A stretch of DNA of 64,000 bases from Hygrophila difformis (GCA_030278955.1 JAOANR010000005.1:7964394-8028393), one strand, 5' to 3'; positions 1-12,265 are shown, counted from the stretch's first letter. Notes: generated from the sequence alone by a model not told the origin. Program-made: numbers and translations.

Positions 1-129
1 TATGCATGCTATTATTATGTAGATATTGTGAGTCAAATATTTTGGGATCATTCCCTTGGACTTTGATGTCGACGTTGATGTCCAATATTTATTTATTACT
101 GTCCCTTCTGTCTTTTAATTGTTTTCCTA

Positions 130-293
130 GATTATATTTATTTGCTTTCTTAGTATAGATTTACATGCTTTCTTACATGCTTTTATAGATTAGATTTATG
201 ACATGCTTTCTTAGTGTAGTTTATTTTCTTTCTTAGTATAGTTTACATGCTTTATAGATTAGTATTTATTTGCTTTTGTAGATTAGATTTAGG
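130..293. repeat. AT-rich imperfect direct repeats
   Basis: At least three imperfect copies of a unit of the form gctttcttagtatagattta recur here, mixed with copies of a shorter tatagattagattta unit. The flanking DNA from 1 to about 700 shows no convincing gene on either strand and is plain AT-rich intergenic sequence. Confidence 0.5.
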
Positions 294-702
294 ACTTAGT
301 TTTTCCCCCTATGGATGAGAATAACCAGTTGAAAGTCTAGCTAAAGGGCGTTGGCCCTGCTTCTATCGCACATCATCTAGAGACGATCCGGTACTTACAT
401 AAATTCTGCAACTTTGACACCGTGAGCTTTCGGGAGCACAGTTTCCGACACGGGTAATAAAAAGTGACAACCCAAATATATCCTTAAACCCATTCCATAA
501 ATCTTAACTTTTTCATTTAATAAATTCAAACTTGATATTTCAGAAAAGGCTCGTGTGTGGAAACTTGTCAAAAGTTTCATAACGGGATATTCAAGTTAAT
601 CTCGTGACTTCTGTTGGGCGGCGGATTCACCTCCTCTTTTCCCTCAATTGCCATTTTTGTGTCTTCCCCAATTCCTTTTTGGTTTGTTGCTTCTGCACTG
701 TC

Positions 703-1636
703 TTAGTCACAGTCCTCCAAATTAACTAAGTCAACTGTGATCTTCCCGTTTGTCTGTACTCCCTCTATACCCCCTGTACTTTTGTCTACATTTGCCTCTT
801 CCCTGACCTTGCCTGATTCCGGTGCCGGCCGATTGGGGTAGCTAGCGCTGCCATGTCCATATCTCAGACACGAGGAGCACAAGAGATGGAGCCCCTCGTA
901 AGAAACCTTCTGCCAGTGTTCCCAAATCAATATACTTTAGACAACAGGCTGTTGAAGGTCTATTTCCACGCACACTCGTCCATATTTCCCTCGGTGTGCA
1001 TGCTTAGAGATGTCATTCACCTTGACCGGTGTCCCCAACCCCTTAGCCAATTCATTGAGTATGGTTTCATCGTAAAACTCCATACATAGGTCTGGGAACC
1101 TTGCCCATGCGATTGTTTTCTGAGGTGATTCAGAGTCTGTGGAGAAGTTTGGTCTCCAGGGGGTAAGTAGCAGGTAGCTATTGAATACACACCAAGGTCC
1201 TCCATTGATCACCCTGGTTCTGTCCTGTGATCGGTCGAACTTCACAAGGAAGAAACCGTGTTCGAGCTCAATCATCTTAAAACTGCCTTGGACCTTCCAC
1301 ATCCTTGTTAATCTTTTATGAAGTGCTCTGTATCCAACGTTTCTTTTGCCCAGGATCGAAACAATTATGGCGTCCTCCCATGGTTTGTATAGACGTTCCT
1401 TGATGGCTGGTGCTAGTGTGAGTCTTGGTTAGAGTCGGTCCCCATTGATGAAGTCAAGTGTAACCATCCCCGCTGTTATCCCGGTGGCTGTTGAAAGAGG
1501 AGGTGGAGTTTCCTTACCTGCCAGTACCATGTCCCTAAATGATTTCTTAGGGTTTTCAATGAAGGTGAACGGTTCAGAGGTTTCTTTAGGTTTGTCAATG
1601 GGCAGAATTTTTGTAGCTATGGTGTTCATACAGGAA
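703..1636 (-). pseudogene. Decayed LINE ORF1 (DUF4283 and zinc-knuckle protein)
   Basis: Read on the minus strand, three pieces in order resemble plant LINE ORF1. The first has a start-proximal block with the motif KSFRDMVLAG. The second is a DUF4283-like core containing FFLVKF, NGGPWCVF, an 'AWARFPDLCMEFYDE'-type segment and GKYGRVCVEIDL. The third is a zinc-knuckle block, VSYEGLHLLCSSCLRYGH. Stops interrupt it after GDRL (near 1429) and after QQPVV (near 937). The last knuckle Cys is Tyr, so the CCHC motif is lost. The intact LINE ORF1 at 17234-18847 has the same domain order (NGGPWMVF, RGRYARVCVEIDL, VSYEGLHVICMQCARYGH). No ORF2 follows, so this is a fragment. Its 5' end overlaps the left arm of the large inverted repeat by about 22 bp. 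Confidence 0.75.
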
Positions 1637-3474
1637 TGATAAATGCATGATTTGAATTGTATGAGGGAGCAATGCCCTGACTCCTTTGTGTAATTAATTA
1701 TACTCAATAAAAATAGAGTCAATAGGCAGTAATTTTGAGGTTATAATTTACAATGCGCTGTGAAACCTCTATTTACTTTAATATCATTCGCATTGTTGCT
1801 TTCTAGGTACGATCATTGTTTCATTCTAATTGAACAAATACTAATTAGATAATAGAGTGGATCATTGTAGTGCATTGCTATATATTTTGTGTGACCAGAC
1901 AAGGGAATAAAAGTTTAGGTGAATGAGTAAAGAAGGACATAATTGATGGTGTGAGATAAATGAGGAGGAAGAGGTAAGCATAGACTATGACAAGTATTTT
2001 TACACTGAAAGCTCCTCAGACACGATGATGGATGTATACTGAAATCTGAAACATGCATGTATATATATATGTACTCATAATCTCATATTATTAGCTATTG
2101 ATTTTTCTTTGTTCAGTGTATAGTTTGGTTTATTATCATCATCATTATCATTATTATGCACGACTTGGTGCTCCATTTCTATTTCCCCGTCAGTGTCATT
2201 TGTGCACAGTTTAGTTTTTGATTATTATTTCAGCTTTTGGTTTTGAACATTCACTAATCGTTGGAAAATTTTTAAAATGAAATTTTTTATATAAACTGTT
2301 GAATCTAGCAAGTATGGTTAGATTAAACTGAATATTGTGTGGGATTTTGAGAATTGGTATTGGGAGTTTGTATTTGTACTGATATATGAGTTTAGAACTG
2401 GGTAAATGAATGTCATTTTGTTTTATTGTTCAAAATTGAAAGTATAGTTAATATTGGAATGCTCATTAAGGGAAACATTGAAAATGTTACAGCAATGGTA
2501 GCTGAAACATTATTTTCTTATTTATGCACAGTAAATGATAAGTGTGTCTAAAGCATTTATCCAAAATAATTTTCTTTGGAATTGATTGATACAGGTTTTG
2601 ACTTTCAATTTTCAATTGTTTCTTCAAAGCTTCATTATGTTTTAGTTTTATGTTGATTGTACTCATCTACCTCATCGTCCCTGTTGATTTGTGAATGGAT
2701 AAAACTATGCTTTTTCATATCGTTATTTCATGTGACATTTTTCTTTTTTTTTTGGGTGCTTATCTGTAAATTTTATGTGTAAGCCAGTTCGATTTTAAAT
2801 TGACTTTGTATATAGGTTTGTATTTTTACTTCTGTTTGTCTCATGCTTTTGGTTTTATCTTGGCATCATTAACTCTCTTTGCAGCTAAAACTCTTGATTC
2901 TGGATCATTTTTTCTACTTCTTCAATACAGTTTCAATGAGTTTGATTTAGTTGTTAATAATGCAAGTATGAGTTTGATAGTTACTTTGTATGTCTTTTTC
3001 AGAATAAATCAAAACATGGACAACGAAGACAAATTAAACAAAGTGAAAGAAGGAATAGCACTGGGGATGAGTAATCTCTTCCAACTGATGAGCATCTGCA
3101 TTGTCTTCCAGGCTTCCATGTTGGCTTTTATAATTTCAGGTGCCAAATCTGTGAAATGTAGGAATGTGTGGGTTCCTATTCTATTGGCACTCATTGCGGC
3201 ACTATTCCTTTTAACTGCCCTTTTGAGTGTTTATATGAAGTACAAAGAATTGGTGCGCGGTGAGTTCTACCTGACCCTACGTTTGTCCCAAGAATTGCAG
3301 CAGTCTAAGAAGGAAAGGTTTAAGCACCCTTGCTTGCTCCATTTTGCATTCTTTTTGTTGTTGATATTCATTTTGGTGAATGTTATCCTTTTGTATCGCA
3401 TTGTTTGTGGCTGATCCTAAAGTTTGATTTCCTGATATACAATATGTTGTCCTGCCTGATGTAATAAATCACCT
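1614..3474 (+). repeat. Left arm of a 1.86 kb inverted repeat
   Basis: From tagctatggtgttcatac at 1614 to atcacct at 3474 this segment is matched, with few substitutions and small indels, by the reverse complement of 3494-5362. The spacer is 19 bp (3475-3493). The arm contains the membrane-protein gene at 3016-3414 and about 1.4 kb of AT-rich upstream DNA. It resembles an inverted gene duplication. A transcript running across it would form a very long hairpin. Confidence 0.93.
3016..3414 (+). CDS. Small multi-pass membrane protein, unknown family (left copy)
   Basis: About 132 residues starting MDNEDKLNKVKEG. I do not recognise the family. Three hydrophobic stretches are visible: around residues 20-42 (LFQLMSICIVFQASMLAFII), 52-76 (VWVPILLALIAALFLLTALL) and 110-131 (the C-terminal FFLLLIFILVNVILLY segment). 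A charged loop, KYKELVRGEFYLTLRLSQEL, lies between the second and third. The open frame extends upstream to 2800, but ctttttcag just before 3003 looks like a 3' splice site, so upstream exons may exist and the upstream hydrophobic residues may be intron. The pattern resembles the membrane part of plant ankyrin/PGG-type proteins only loosely, and no PGG motif is seen. Start and exon structure are uncertain. Confidence 0.5.
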   Translation: MDNEDKLNKVKEGIALGMSNLFQLMSICIVFQASMLAFIISGAKSVKCRNVWVPILLALIAALFLLTALLSVYMKYKELVRGEFYLTLRLSQELQQSKKERFKHPCLLHFAFFLLLIFILVNVILLYRIVCG

Positions 3475-3493
3475 GTAATATACAATCGGTTTA

Positions 3494-5362
3494 AGGTGAT
3501 TTATTACATCAGGCAGGACAACACATTGTATATCAGGAAATCAAACTTTAAGATCAGCCACAAACAATGTGATACAAAAGGATAACATTCACCAAAATGA
3601 ATATCAACAACAAAAAGAATGCAAAATGGAGCAAGCAAGAGTGCTTAAACCTTTCCTTCTTAGACTGCTGCAATTCTTGGGACAAACGTAGGGTCAGGTA
3701 GAACTCACCGCGCACCAATTCTTTGTACTTCATATAAACACTAAAAGAGGGCAGTTAAATGGAATAGTGCCGCAATGAGTGCCAATAGAATAGGAACCCA
3801 CACATTCCTGCATTTCACAGATTTGGCACCTGAAATTATAAAAGCCAACATGGAAGCCTGGAAAACAATGCAGATGCTCATCAGTTGGAAGAGATTACTC
3901 ATCCCCAGTGCTATTCCTTCTTTCACTTTGTTTAATTTGTCTTCGTTGTCCATGTTTTGATTTATTCTGAAAAAGACATACAAAGTAACTATCAAACTCA
4001 TACTTGCATTATTAACTAACTAAATCAAACTCATTGAAACTGTATTGAAGAAGTAGAAAAAATGATCCAGAATCAAGAGTTTTAGCTGCAAAGAGAGTTA
4101 ATGATGCCAAGATAAAACCAAAAGCAAGAGACAAACAGAAGTAAAAATACAAACCTATATACAAAGTCAATTTAAAATCGAACTGGCTTACACATAAAAT
4201 TTACAGATAAGCACCCAAAAAAAAAGAAAAATGTCACATGAAATAACGATATGAAAAAGCATAGTTTTATCCATTCACAAATCAACAAGGACGATGAGGT
4301 AGATGAGTACAATCAAGATAAAACTAAAACATAATGAAGCTTTGAAGAAACAATTGAAAATTGAAAGTCAAAACCTGTATCAATCAATTCCAAAGAAAAT
4401 TATTTTGGATAAATGCTTTAGACACACTTATCATTTACTGTGCATAAATAAGAAAATAATGTTTCAGCTACCATTGCTGTAACATTTTCAATGTTTCCCT
4501 TAATGACCATTCCAATAATAACTATACTTTCAATTTTGAACAATAAAACAAAATGACATTCACTACCCAGTTCTAAACTCATATATCAGTACAAATACAA
4601 ACTCTCAATACCAATTCTCAAAATCCCACACAATATTCAATTTAATCTTACCATACTTGCTAGATTCAACAGTTTATATAAAAAATTTCATTTTAAAAAT
4701 TTTCCAACGGTTTAGGGTTAGTGAATGTTTAAAACCAAAAGCTGAAAAACTAAACTGTACACAAATGACACTGACACTGACGGGGAAATAGAAAGGGAGC
4801 ACCAAGTCGTGCATAATAATGATAATGATGATGATAATAAACCAAACTATACACTGAACAAAGAAAAATCAATAGCTAATAACAAGAGATTATGAGTACA
4901 TATATATATACATGCATGTTTCAGATTTCAGTATACATCCATCATCGTGTCTGAGGAGCTTTCAGTGTAAAAATACTTGTCATAGTCTATGCTTACCTCA
5001 TCTTCCTCATTTATCTCACACCATCAATAACTTATGTCCTTCTTTACCCGTTCACCTAAACTTTTATTCCCTTGTCTGGTCACACACAAAATATATAGCA
5101 GTGCACTACAATGATCCACTCTATTATCTAATTAGTATTTGTTCAATTAGAATGAAACAATGATCGTACCTAGAAAGTAACAATGCGAATGATATTAAAG
5201 TAAATAGATGTTTGACAGCGCATTGTAAATTATAACCTCAAAATTACTGCCTATTAACTCTATTTTTATTGAGTATAATTAATTACACAAAGGAGTCAGG
5301 GCATTGCTCCCTCATACAATTCAAATCATGCATTTATCATTCCTGTATGAACACCATAGCTA
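3494..5362 (-). repeat. Right arm of the 1.86 kb inverted repeat
   Basis: Reverse-complement copy of 1614-3474. Both outer ends match up to ccatagcta at 5362. Differences seen include a changed run near 3745-3755, an extra ggttta block near 4710 and scattered single bases. At roughly 1869 bp against 1861 bp, the arms are almost the same length, which points to a recent or gene-converted duplication. Confidence 0.93.
3554..3953 (-). pseudogene. Inverted second copy of the membrane-protein gene, prematurely stopped
   Basis: This is the right-arm copy of the gene at 3016-3414, on the opposite strand. It reads the same protein from MDNEDK through AALFHLTALF, then meets TAG near 3741 because the local run differs by an inserted base (gccctcttttag against gcccttttgag). 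The last third of the protein, including the third hydrophobic segment, is therefore out of frame. Two converging copies separated by about 140 bp of near-identical 3' sequence would give overlapping, complementary transcripts. Confidence 0.7.
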
Positions 5363-8029
5363 TAATAATCAATTAAACACAATGATTGTTCCTAAATGCT
5401 ACTGATTACGATAATCGTGACCTGAAAACAATGATTCACATGCATCAACATGTATAAATAACCAAACAACATAAAGGCAGTGCTCAACTCCAAGGAATAA
5501 TGAATCACCAGAATTTTTCTAGTCACATCACATCAGAAAATGAAAATCCTCCTCTTAAAACACAAAGAATGACCAATTTCAGCTCAAAAAAAGAGAGAGC
5601 TTACTATGCACAAACTTGACATGTTGTGAATCAAATAATTATCAGTAAAAGTATTCCACTATTGTTCAAAATGAAATGAAAAATTCCTTCCCGAAACAAA
5701 AAAAGACAAATCGTAGTTTGGAAGTTTCAAAAAGAACACTAACCAAAAGTATTAGGATTTATCTATTATAATAAAGCTGTACAACTAACTGTAGGCAGCA
5801 TGCCATCATTATACGCATAGATTGATGAGAAACAACTCAATAATATAGGCAGAAGTGACATGCAAATGCGTACCAACTACAAAGAAAATCCTCTTATTTA
5901 GTTCAAAGAAAAAAAAGAAAGAAAAAGAATGAATAGCTTACCTCAAATTTCATTTGTGGACGTTTGCCACACATACAAAAAGAGAAAGGGAAAAAACAGC
6001 AAAGAACACTTCTCATATGTGTGATGATCTCCAACAACTAAAGTCCAATAAATTTTTTAGAATTTTGTGCAACTTCCTAAATGAAGCACAATTTCAATAG
6101 TACCCATGAACTATAATCTCAAAAATCAACAGCACTCTTGAATGTTGATCTTGGCATTTTTTTTCTACAAAAGAGTAGTAGTGGGAGTACATACAGACCT
6201 TCTACTTGGATACCAAGTTAAATGATTACCTCTCCCAAAAGCAATTAAGAAATTGGTCATTGAACATGAAGTATTAAATTATTATTACTACTTATTAAAG
6301 CATCTTGCTTTTGAGTAATACATGTAATTAAAAACTAAATATTTTAGAGGATAAGGATAATAAGTGATAACAATTGCATTATCTGAGTGATTTGATATCT
6401 ATATAATAACAATAATATAATCTCAATAACTTCAAGAATTGCTATTAACTCCAAAATTTATTCTAAAGCTTTTTCTACCAATGCAACTTACCCACAGGTC
6501 AATTTTAGTTTCCTTAACAATATATTTTTAGACCATATTCACACAATTTTGCAAGCTATCAGTCACTTTAAAGGTCTTCTATACCAATTTTCTAGGCAGC
6601 TACTTATCCAAAGTGAAAATGAAAGAGAAAAATTCAACAAAAACTCAAAAAATAAACTATATATATTCAACAAAAATTCAACTAAATAAAACTAAAGCAT
6701 GTATAGTCACATACAAAAGAAAATATGTTCTTCCCCTAGAATATCTCCAACAAAGTGATCATTGATGTAAAAAGCATATATTTAAGCAGTGGTGGGGCAA
6801 AACATGCCCCATATCCATTCCCTTTTAAAAAAGCAAACAACACATAAAACAAGCCACTCACAAGTTCTAAGTGTAAGTTGTTCGCTAAATCTGGAAAAGG
6901 ACGACCTATCGGGTTGATGATACTCATCGTAAACGTTTTCAACGAGTGAGTGATGGGTAAATCCCATCGCGAACAGATAGGGACTGAACACTGTGAAATG
7001 GAGCTAGTTGGGCATGTAAAAATGATGCATTTCTTGCCCCTATTAAAATCAACAAAGAAAGATACCTACCAAGTCCTCCTAATCACACCCAACCTCTGGA
7101 GAGTAGCGGCGGACTTCCGGCGACAAGCGGTTGACGACGAGCAACGGCTGCCGGCGGTGAAGCAGTTTCTTTCCTGTTCTCTCTTTTGTTTCGTTTCTTT
7201 GCCCAGCCTCTGTTCGTTTCTTTGCCCAGACTCGGTGAAGTATTTTTTTATCCGTCTGTTGTCAACTAGGGTTTGAATGTTGCTTGTTTAATATTTTATT
7301 TGTGTTTGTTTAAAACTTTTTTTTGCTTGACCATTTGTTTAAAACTTTTAAATACTTTATGAATTTTATTTGAATATTTTATTCAATTTTTCTCTATTAT
7401 TTGTAGTTTCTAATTATTTTCTTAAAATTAAAAATAATTTTAATTTAATATACTTGACAGCTGCCATAACCCCACCACGCCAGTAACGGATGCAAGAATT
7501 TATATGTGATACGTCAGTTTTTAATAATTAATATAATTAACTTAATTTAATATATAATATTACTAATTAAATTAAAAGATTAGAAGCATAGAACAGACTC
7601 GAGAGTTTATTTACTTTTAATTCGAAGTTAGTAATATTTTTTTCCATAGGAATAACAATAACATATGTGATGAGTTATTGAATGATTGTTTGATTACTTT
7701 CATAGAATGAGATTTGTTCATGAAGATTATTATTGATTCTATCGTACAACGATACTAAAATATATGAACTCATCGTAAACAATTGTAATTATTTTTTTAG
7801 GTGAATATCAGGGTATCCCCATGCCTCATTGGACCCAAGACTAATCCCTTGAGGATCTGCAAGGGCAATTAAGGGCGTCTCTCTCCAAAGCAGTTTTTTG
7901 CATACACAAGGCTCGAACTCGAGTCTCAATTAACTTAATAGAAAGTTTATTTAAATGCTTTACATCCCAAATCAATATTCAAAACCATCAATTTCACTTC
8001 TGAAATTCCTTAAAATGAAAATTCCAATG
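5363..8029. other. Intergenic AT-rich DNA without a supportable gene
   Basis: No convincing coding region was found. A short GC-richer patch at about 7095-7170 (gtagcggcggacttccggcg) lies in an open frame 6950-7276 but has no recognisable protein similarity. It could be a relic exon or 5' leader. At 7800-7925 the minus strand has a tRNA-like B-box string, gagttcgagcc, which could be a SINE fragment, but no A box is clear. Confidence 0.5.
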
Positions 8030-8370
8030 CATTTTTACTTCTGCACAAATTCCAATGCATTTTTACTTTCCTATACAAAGTCCCTTATATTTCTTTAATT
8101 CTTAATATTACAAAATTGGTATAAATAAAAATTATATAAAATATATATTCTAAAACTACACGATTAGACGATTCTAATAAGACTACACTTGAATATTTTT
8201 CTCTAATTACATCATTATGATAATATTAAGTCAAAATTAAACAATAAACAGTATCAAAATTCATTAGAATTTTAAACACAAATACTCACACCACTTTAAC
8301 TACTAATCTCCACCACCTAAATTACCGTACCCAAAAGAAAGGGTTCAATCTTCGCGGGACGGAGGGAGTA
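8030..8370. mobile_element. MITE remnant, Tc1/mariner (Stowaway-like) type
   Basis: The right end, gggacggagggagta at 8356-8370, is the typical plant mariner-MITE terminus. The interior (ctaaaactacacgattagacgattc, then an aataaacagtatcaaaa stretch) matches the complete copy at 26338-26602. The left terminus is lost or diverged, so the left boundary is approximate. Confidence 0.55.
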
Positions 8371-8429
8371 CATGCTCAACAATTATGCATCAAGAATTGA
8401 ACATCAAATAAAAGAATTTAATAAATAAT

Positions 8430-8691
8430 ACTTCCTTCGTTCTCAAATATTTCTTATGAACCCACTGCGCACGCAGTCCAATGCACATTTTGAATCAATA
8501 ATAACTCAAGTTTGGTATATGTAAAAATTCTAAAAGTTCGATATTTAAAAACTACACGACGAGACGAATCTAACAAGATCCCTATTGACTATATTTTAAC
8601 TTGTATAATTATGATAAAATTTTAAATGAAAATGTATGGGTAAATAGTGCCCAAAACCAAATGTCTCAAATATTTGGGAACGGAGGAATTA
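8430..8691. mobile_element. MITE, Tc1/mariner (Stowaway-like) type
   Basis: Inverted ends cttccttcgttctcaaatat and atatttgggaacggaggaa bound a 262-bp A/T-rich element with TA at both margins. The interior contains the family signature actacacgacgagacgaatc, also present at 27236-27252. There is no coding capacity. Confidence 0.75.
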
Positions 8692-8937
8692 CTACCCTAA
8701 AAGAGCAATTATTAGACTAAGACTATCAATATAACAATCAAACTCACAATCGCAACAATCAAGGCAAGCAAAAGGCAAACCAAAGTATACAAACCAAAGT
8801 AAAAATATTATATTACTATATAGAAAAAAGAAGTTATAGATATACTACTAATACTAAATTATATGTACCGGTATATAAAGATATACTATAATATTATACT
8901 ACCTATATATAGACTAAAGATAATAGAAGTAAAAAAT

Positions 8938-9000
8938 AATACTAATAATAATAATAAATAAATAAATTAATAAATAAATAAATAAATAAAATAAAATTAA
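8938..9000. repeat. AAT/AAAT microsatellite
   Basis: A run of aat and aaat units (aataaataaataaataa) sits inside a very A/T-rich stretch. From 8692 to 9503 there is no gene; the open frame at 9223-9501 is AT-rich noise without similarity. Confidence 0.8.
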
Positions 9001-9522
9001 TAACAGTAACAATAATATTTACATTAAAAATACTTAAATTTAACCTATTACAATTATAACAAAGAATTACTAAAAAATAATAGTAGTAAAATGAATTTTA
9101 AAAGAATTGTTATGTCTAATTTTATCACAAACATTTATTTTCATTAGACACCAATTTTCACCACAAAACTCATTTTATTTTTATTTATCAAAATCACCAT
9201 TTCTTCCTCTCAACACCAAACATTGATTATACTAAGTTATTCATTCCAAATTTCAAATCGCACTAAGCAATTATTTCACTCAAGAATTTGCACACATCCC
9301 ATGAACATTTTACCAAAGAATTCAACAAATTATTATACCATTTTTACAAATAGACAAATAATCCAAAAGTCCAAAAATCCTACTTCAATGCTCAAATATC
9401 AATTTATTCACAAATTTACCAAGTATTCAAAACTAGAAGAAGACACAATCATCATATACATTCCGAAAATCCCTAAAATACTCTATCAATCAACAATTTA
9501 ATAAATACTCGTCGGCGGTTTC

Positions 9523-9900
9523 TGCTGCCACATCTTGAAATCACGCCCGTCAAACTTTGACGGCTTCTCGGCCACTCCAAATGACCTTGGCAACGCCATA
9601 GGGACAGAACCCGTTGACGGCCCAACGCCCGGCACGAAGGCCGGCTCCGACTGAACATAAGTTGGCAAACTAGTGTTCAGCGGCCCACCGCCAGGTTGCA
9701 AACCGGTGTTCATATTATTATTAAGTCCTGCGGGTGTAATCCCGACTGTTTGTCCAGAAAAAGGCAACGACGCCCCAACCGAAGCGTTAGGCTGGAACGA
9801 AACAGTCCAAATGAGTGTCCAGAAATAAACTGCCCAGAATTGGGCAAAACATACCCGCCAGTGTTAGGCGTCGGCGACGGGGGCAGAAAGGCCGTCGTTG
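9523..9900 (-). pseudogene. Inverted N-terminal gag fragment of Copia 1
   Basis: On the minus strand this reads low-complexity copia gag leader ([13 protein letters not shown], then FSGQTVGITPAGLNNNMNTG), followed by KPSKFDGRDFKMWQQK, the usual start of the copia gag domain. The frame shifts once between these blocks. Right after WQQK it joins the LTR-like patch at 9504-9522. Its other end meets plus-strand gag near 9900. The normal gag segment that should follow the MWQQK motif is missing. This is an inversion plus deletion, not a separate gene. Confidence 0.8.
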
Positions 9901-12265
9901 GATCAAGAAGTTGCCTCCTTCGTGGAAAGACTTCAAGAACTACTTGATGCACAAGCAAAAGGAAATTTCCCTTGAAGATCTTGTTACACGGATCAGAATC
10001 GAGGAGGATAACCGCAAGGCCGTGTTAAGGAGTCATTCTGTGGAGGCTAAGGCCAACTTGACTGAAACGGCCGGTAAACGCAAGCAGCCGCCCGCTGCGG
10101 GCAAAGGCAAAGCGGTTGCCGATGGCCAAAAGAGGAAGAAGTTCTCTGGGAATTGCTACAACTGTGGCAAGGTTGGGCACTTTGCACATCAGTGCCCGAA
10201 GCCAAAGAAGAAGAAGCCTGCTGCTAACGTGGCACAGGCTGAACCTGACGGTTGGGAAGACAACCTTTGTGCAGTGGTGTCTGAAGCGTTGCATGTTGAT
10301 AATGCTAAAGGTTGGTTTGTTGATACCGGGGGTTCGTGTCATGTGGCTGCCAACAGGGAGTTTTTTACTTCATACCGGACTGTTGAAGGCAGAAAGTTGC
10401 ACATGGGAAACCAAGCATCATCTGATGTGGTTGGCGTTGGGAATGTGGTACTGAGGCTGACTAGTGGCAAAAACTTGACTCTGAAGGATGTGATGCATGT
10501 CCCTGATATCCGGAAGAATTTGGTTTCTGGTTCGCTGCTAGTTAGTAGTGGTTTTAAACTTGTTTTTGAGTCTGATAAGTTTATCATGACTAAGTTTGGA
10601 AAATTCCTTGGTAGAGGCTATCTCACCAATGGTCTTTTCAAGTTTAATGTATTGGCTAAACGCCAAGTTGTTGAGCAAGCTTCTGGTAATAATATTGAAG
10701 GTTCTTCTTACTTGCTTGTGTGTTTTAATTTATGGCATTGTAGACTTGGACATGCAAATAAAAATGCTATAAAGAGATTGGTAAATTTAAATTTACTTAA
10801 AGAAATGGAATTCAACGATAAAAACAAATGTGAAATTTGTGTTGAAGCGAAAATGACAAAACTTCCATTTCTAAGTGTTGAAAGAAATATTAAACCCCTG
10901 GATTTAATTCATACTGATGTATGTGATTTTAGATCTTTGCAAACTCGGGGTGGTAGAAAGTATTTTATTACTTTTATTGATGATAGCACTCGTTATTGCT
11001 ATCTTTATCTGTTGAGAAGCAAAGATGAAGCTATTGAAGCATTTAAAAACTTCAAGCTTGAGGATGAAACTCAATTGAATAGCCGTATTAAAGCTATTCG
11101 GAGTGATCGAGGAGGAGAATACGTTGCTCTGTTTGCTGAACTGTGTGCCGAGTCCGGAATAATTCATCAAACTACAGCTCCATATTCACCGCAGTCCAAT
11201 GGTGTTGCGGAACGTAAGAACCGTACGCTAAAGGATATGATGAATGCTTTATTGATCAATTCAGGGTTACCCCAGAACTTGTGGGGGGAAGCTGTTTTAA
11301 CAGCTAATTATATTTTAAATAAAATACCTCACAAAGGTAAGGAAGTAACGCCTTACGAGTTATGGAAAGGTAGAAAACTTTCTTTCAAATACCTCAAAGT
11401 GTGGGGGTGCTTGGCTAAAGTTGAGGTGCCACCTCCTAAACAAGTTACAATCGGCCCCAAAACAGTTGACTGTATCTTTATAGGGTATGCCCTTAACAGT
11501 AGCGCGTATCGTTTCCTGGTACATAAGTCAGAAATATTTGGTATAAATGAAGGTACGATATTTGAATCAAGGAACGGTGTGTTCTTTGAAGACATATATC
11601 CTTACAAGGATAAAGTGGAACGTTCAAATAAAAGAACGTTTGATGAAGCTACGAGTTCTGATCAGCCGAAGCAAACTGACAAGGGAAGTATTTCTCCTGA
11701 ACCAGTTGAACTTCGTCGTAGCCATAGGGCCAAAGTGGCTAAAACTTTTGGTCCAGATTTCGTCACTTTTATGTTAGATAACGAGCCAAGAACTGTGAGT
11801 GAAGCTCTGGCTCGACCAGATGCTGCGTTATGGCAAGAAGCCATAAACAGTGAGTTAGAATCCATTATGCAGAATCGCACTTGGGTTCTTACTGATCTAC
11901 CGAAAGGTTGTAAACCTTTAGGATGCCGTTGGGTCCTTAAAAGAAAGTATAAAGCCGATGGATCGATCGATAAATACAAGGCTCGCCTTGTAGTTCAGGG
12001 CTTTAGACAAAAGGAAGGAGATAATTATTTTGATACTTATTCTCCGGTGTCAAGAATCACCTCCATTCGAGTGTTTCTCTCGATTGCTGCACTTTACAAT
12101 CTTGAGATACATCAAATGGATGTTAAGACTGCGTTCTTAAATGGTGATCTAGATGAAGAGATTTATATGAATCAACCAGAAGGCTTTGTTGTTCAAGGAC
12201 AAGAGCATAAAGTCTGCAAACTGGTTAAATCTCTGTATGGTCTGAAGCAAGCGCCTAAGCAGTAG
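9815..12265 (+). pseudogene. Copia 1 gag-pol, first part (gag end, protease, integrase, start of RT)
   Basis: Open frame of 816 codons, of which only about residue 31 onward ([14 protein letters not shown]) is genuine polyprotein; the first 30 residues read the inverted gag piece. Zinc knuckle [14 protein letters not shown] lies at residues 114-127 and the protease motif FVDTGGSCH near 168-176. The pre-integrase HHCC region starts at WHCRLGH and ends CEICVEA. The integrase DDE core is visible as [16 protein letters not shown] and AERKNRT. The RT start is [20 protein letters not shown], then [17 protein letters not shown] and [14 protein letters not shown] at 12263-12265 stands where copia RT normally has Trp (QAPKQW), a single G-to-A change. 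The frame then continues unchanged. Confidence 0.88.

Noticed and set aside
2800..3414. Ankyrin/PGG-domain annotation for the membrane protein in the inverted repeat
   Set aside because: No PGG motif or ankyrin repeats are visible. Only the hydrophobic pattern is reminiscent, so it is left as unknown.
6950..7276. Possible exon at the GC-richer patch
   Set aside because: No recognisable protein, splice sites or partner exons; most of the frame is AT-rich noise.
7800..7925. Possible tRNA-derived SINE (B-box-like gagttcgagcc on the minus strand)
   Set aside because: No convincing A box, no tail and no target duplication; a B-box match alone is weak.
9223..9501. 92-codon open frame before Copia 1
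   Set aside because: Ile/Lys/Asn-rich translation typical of AT-rich non-coding DNA.
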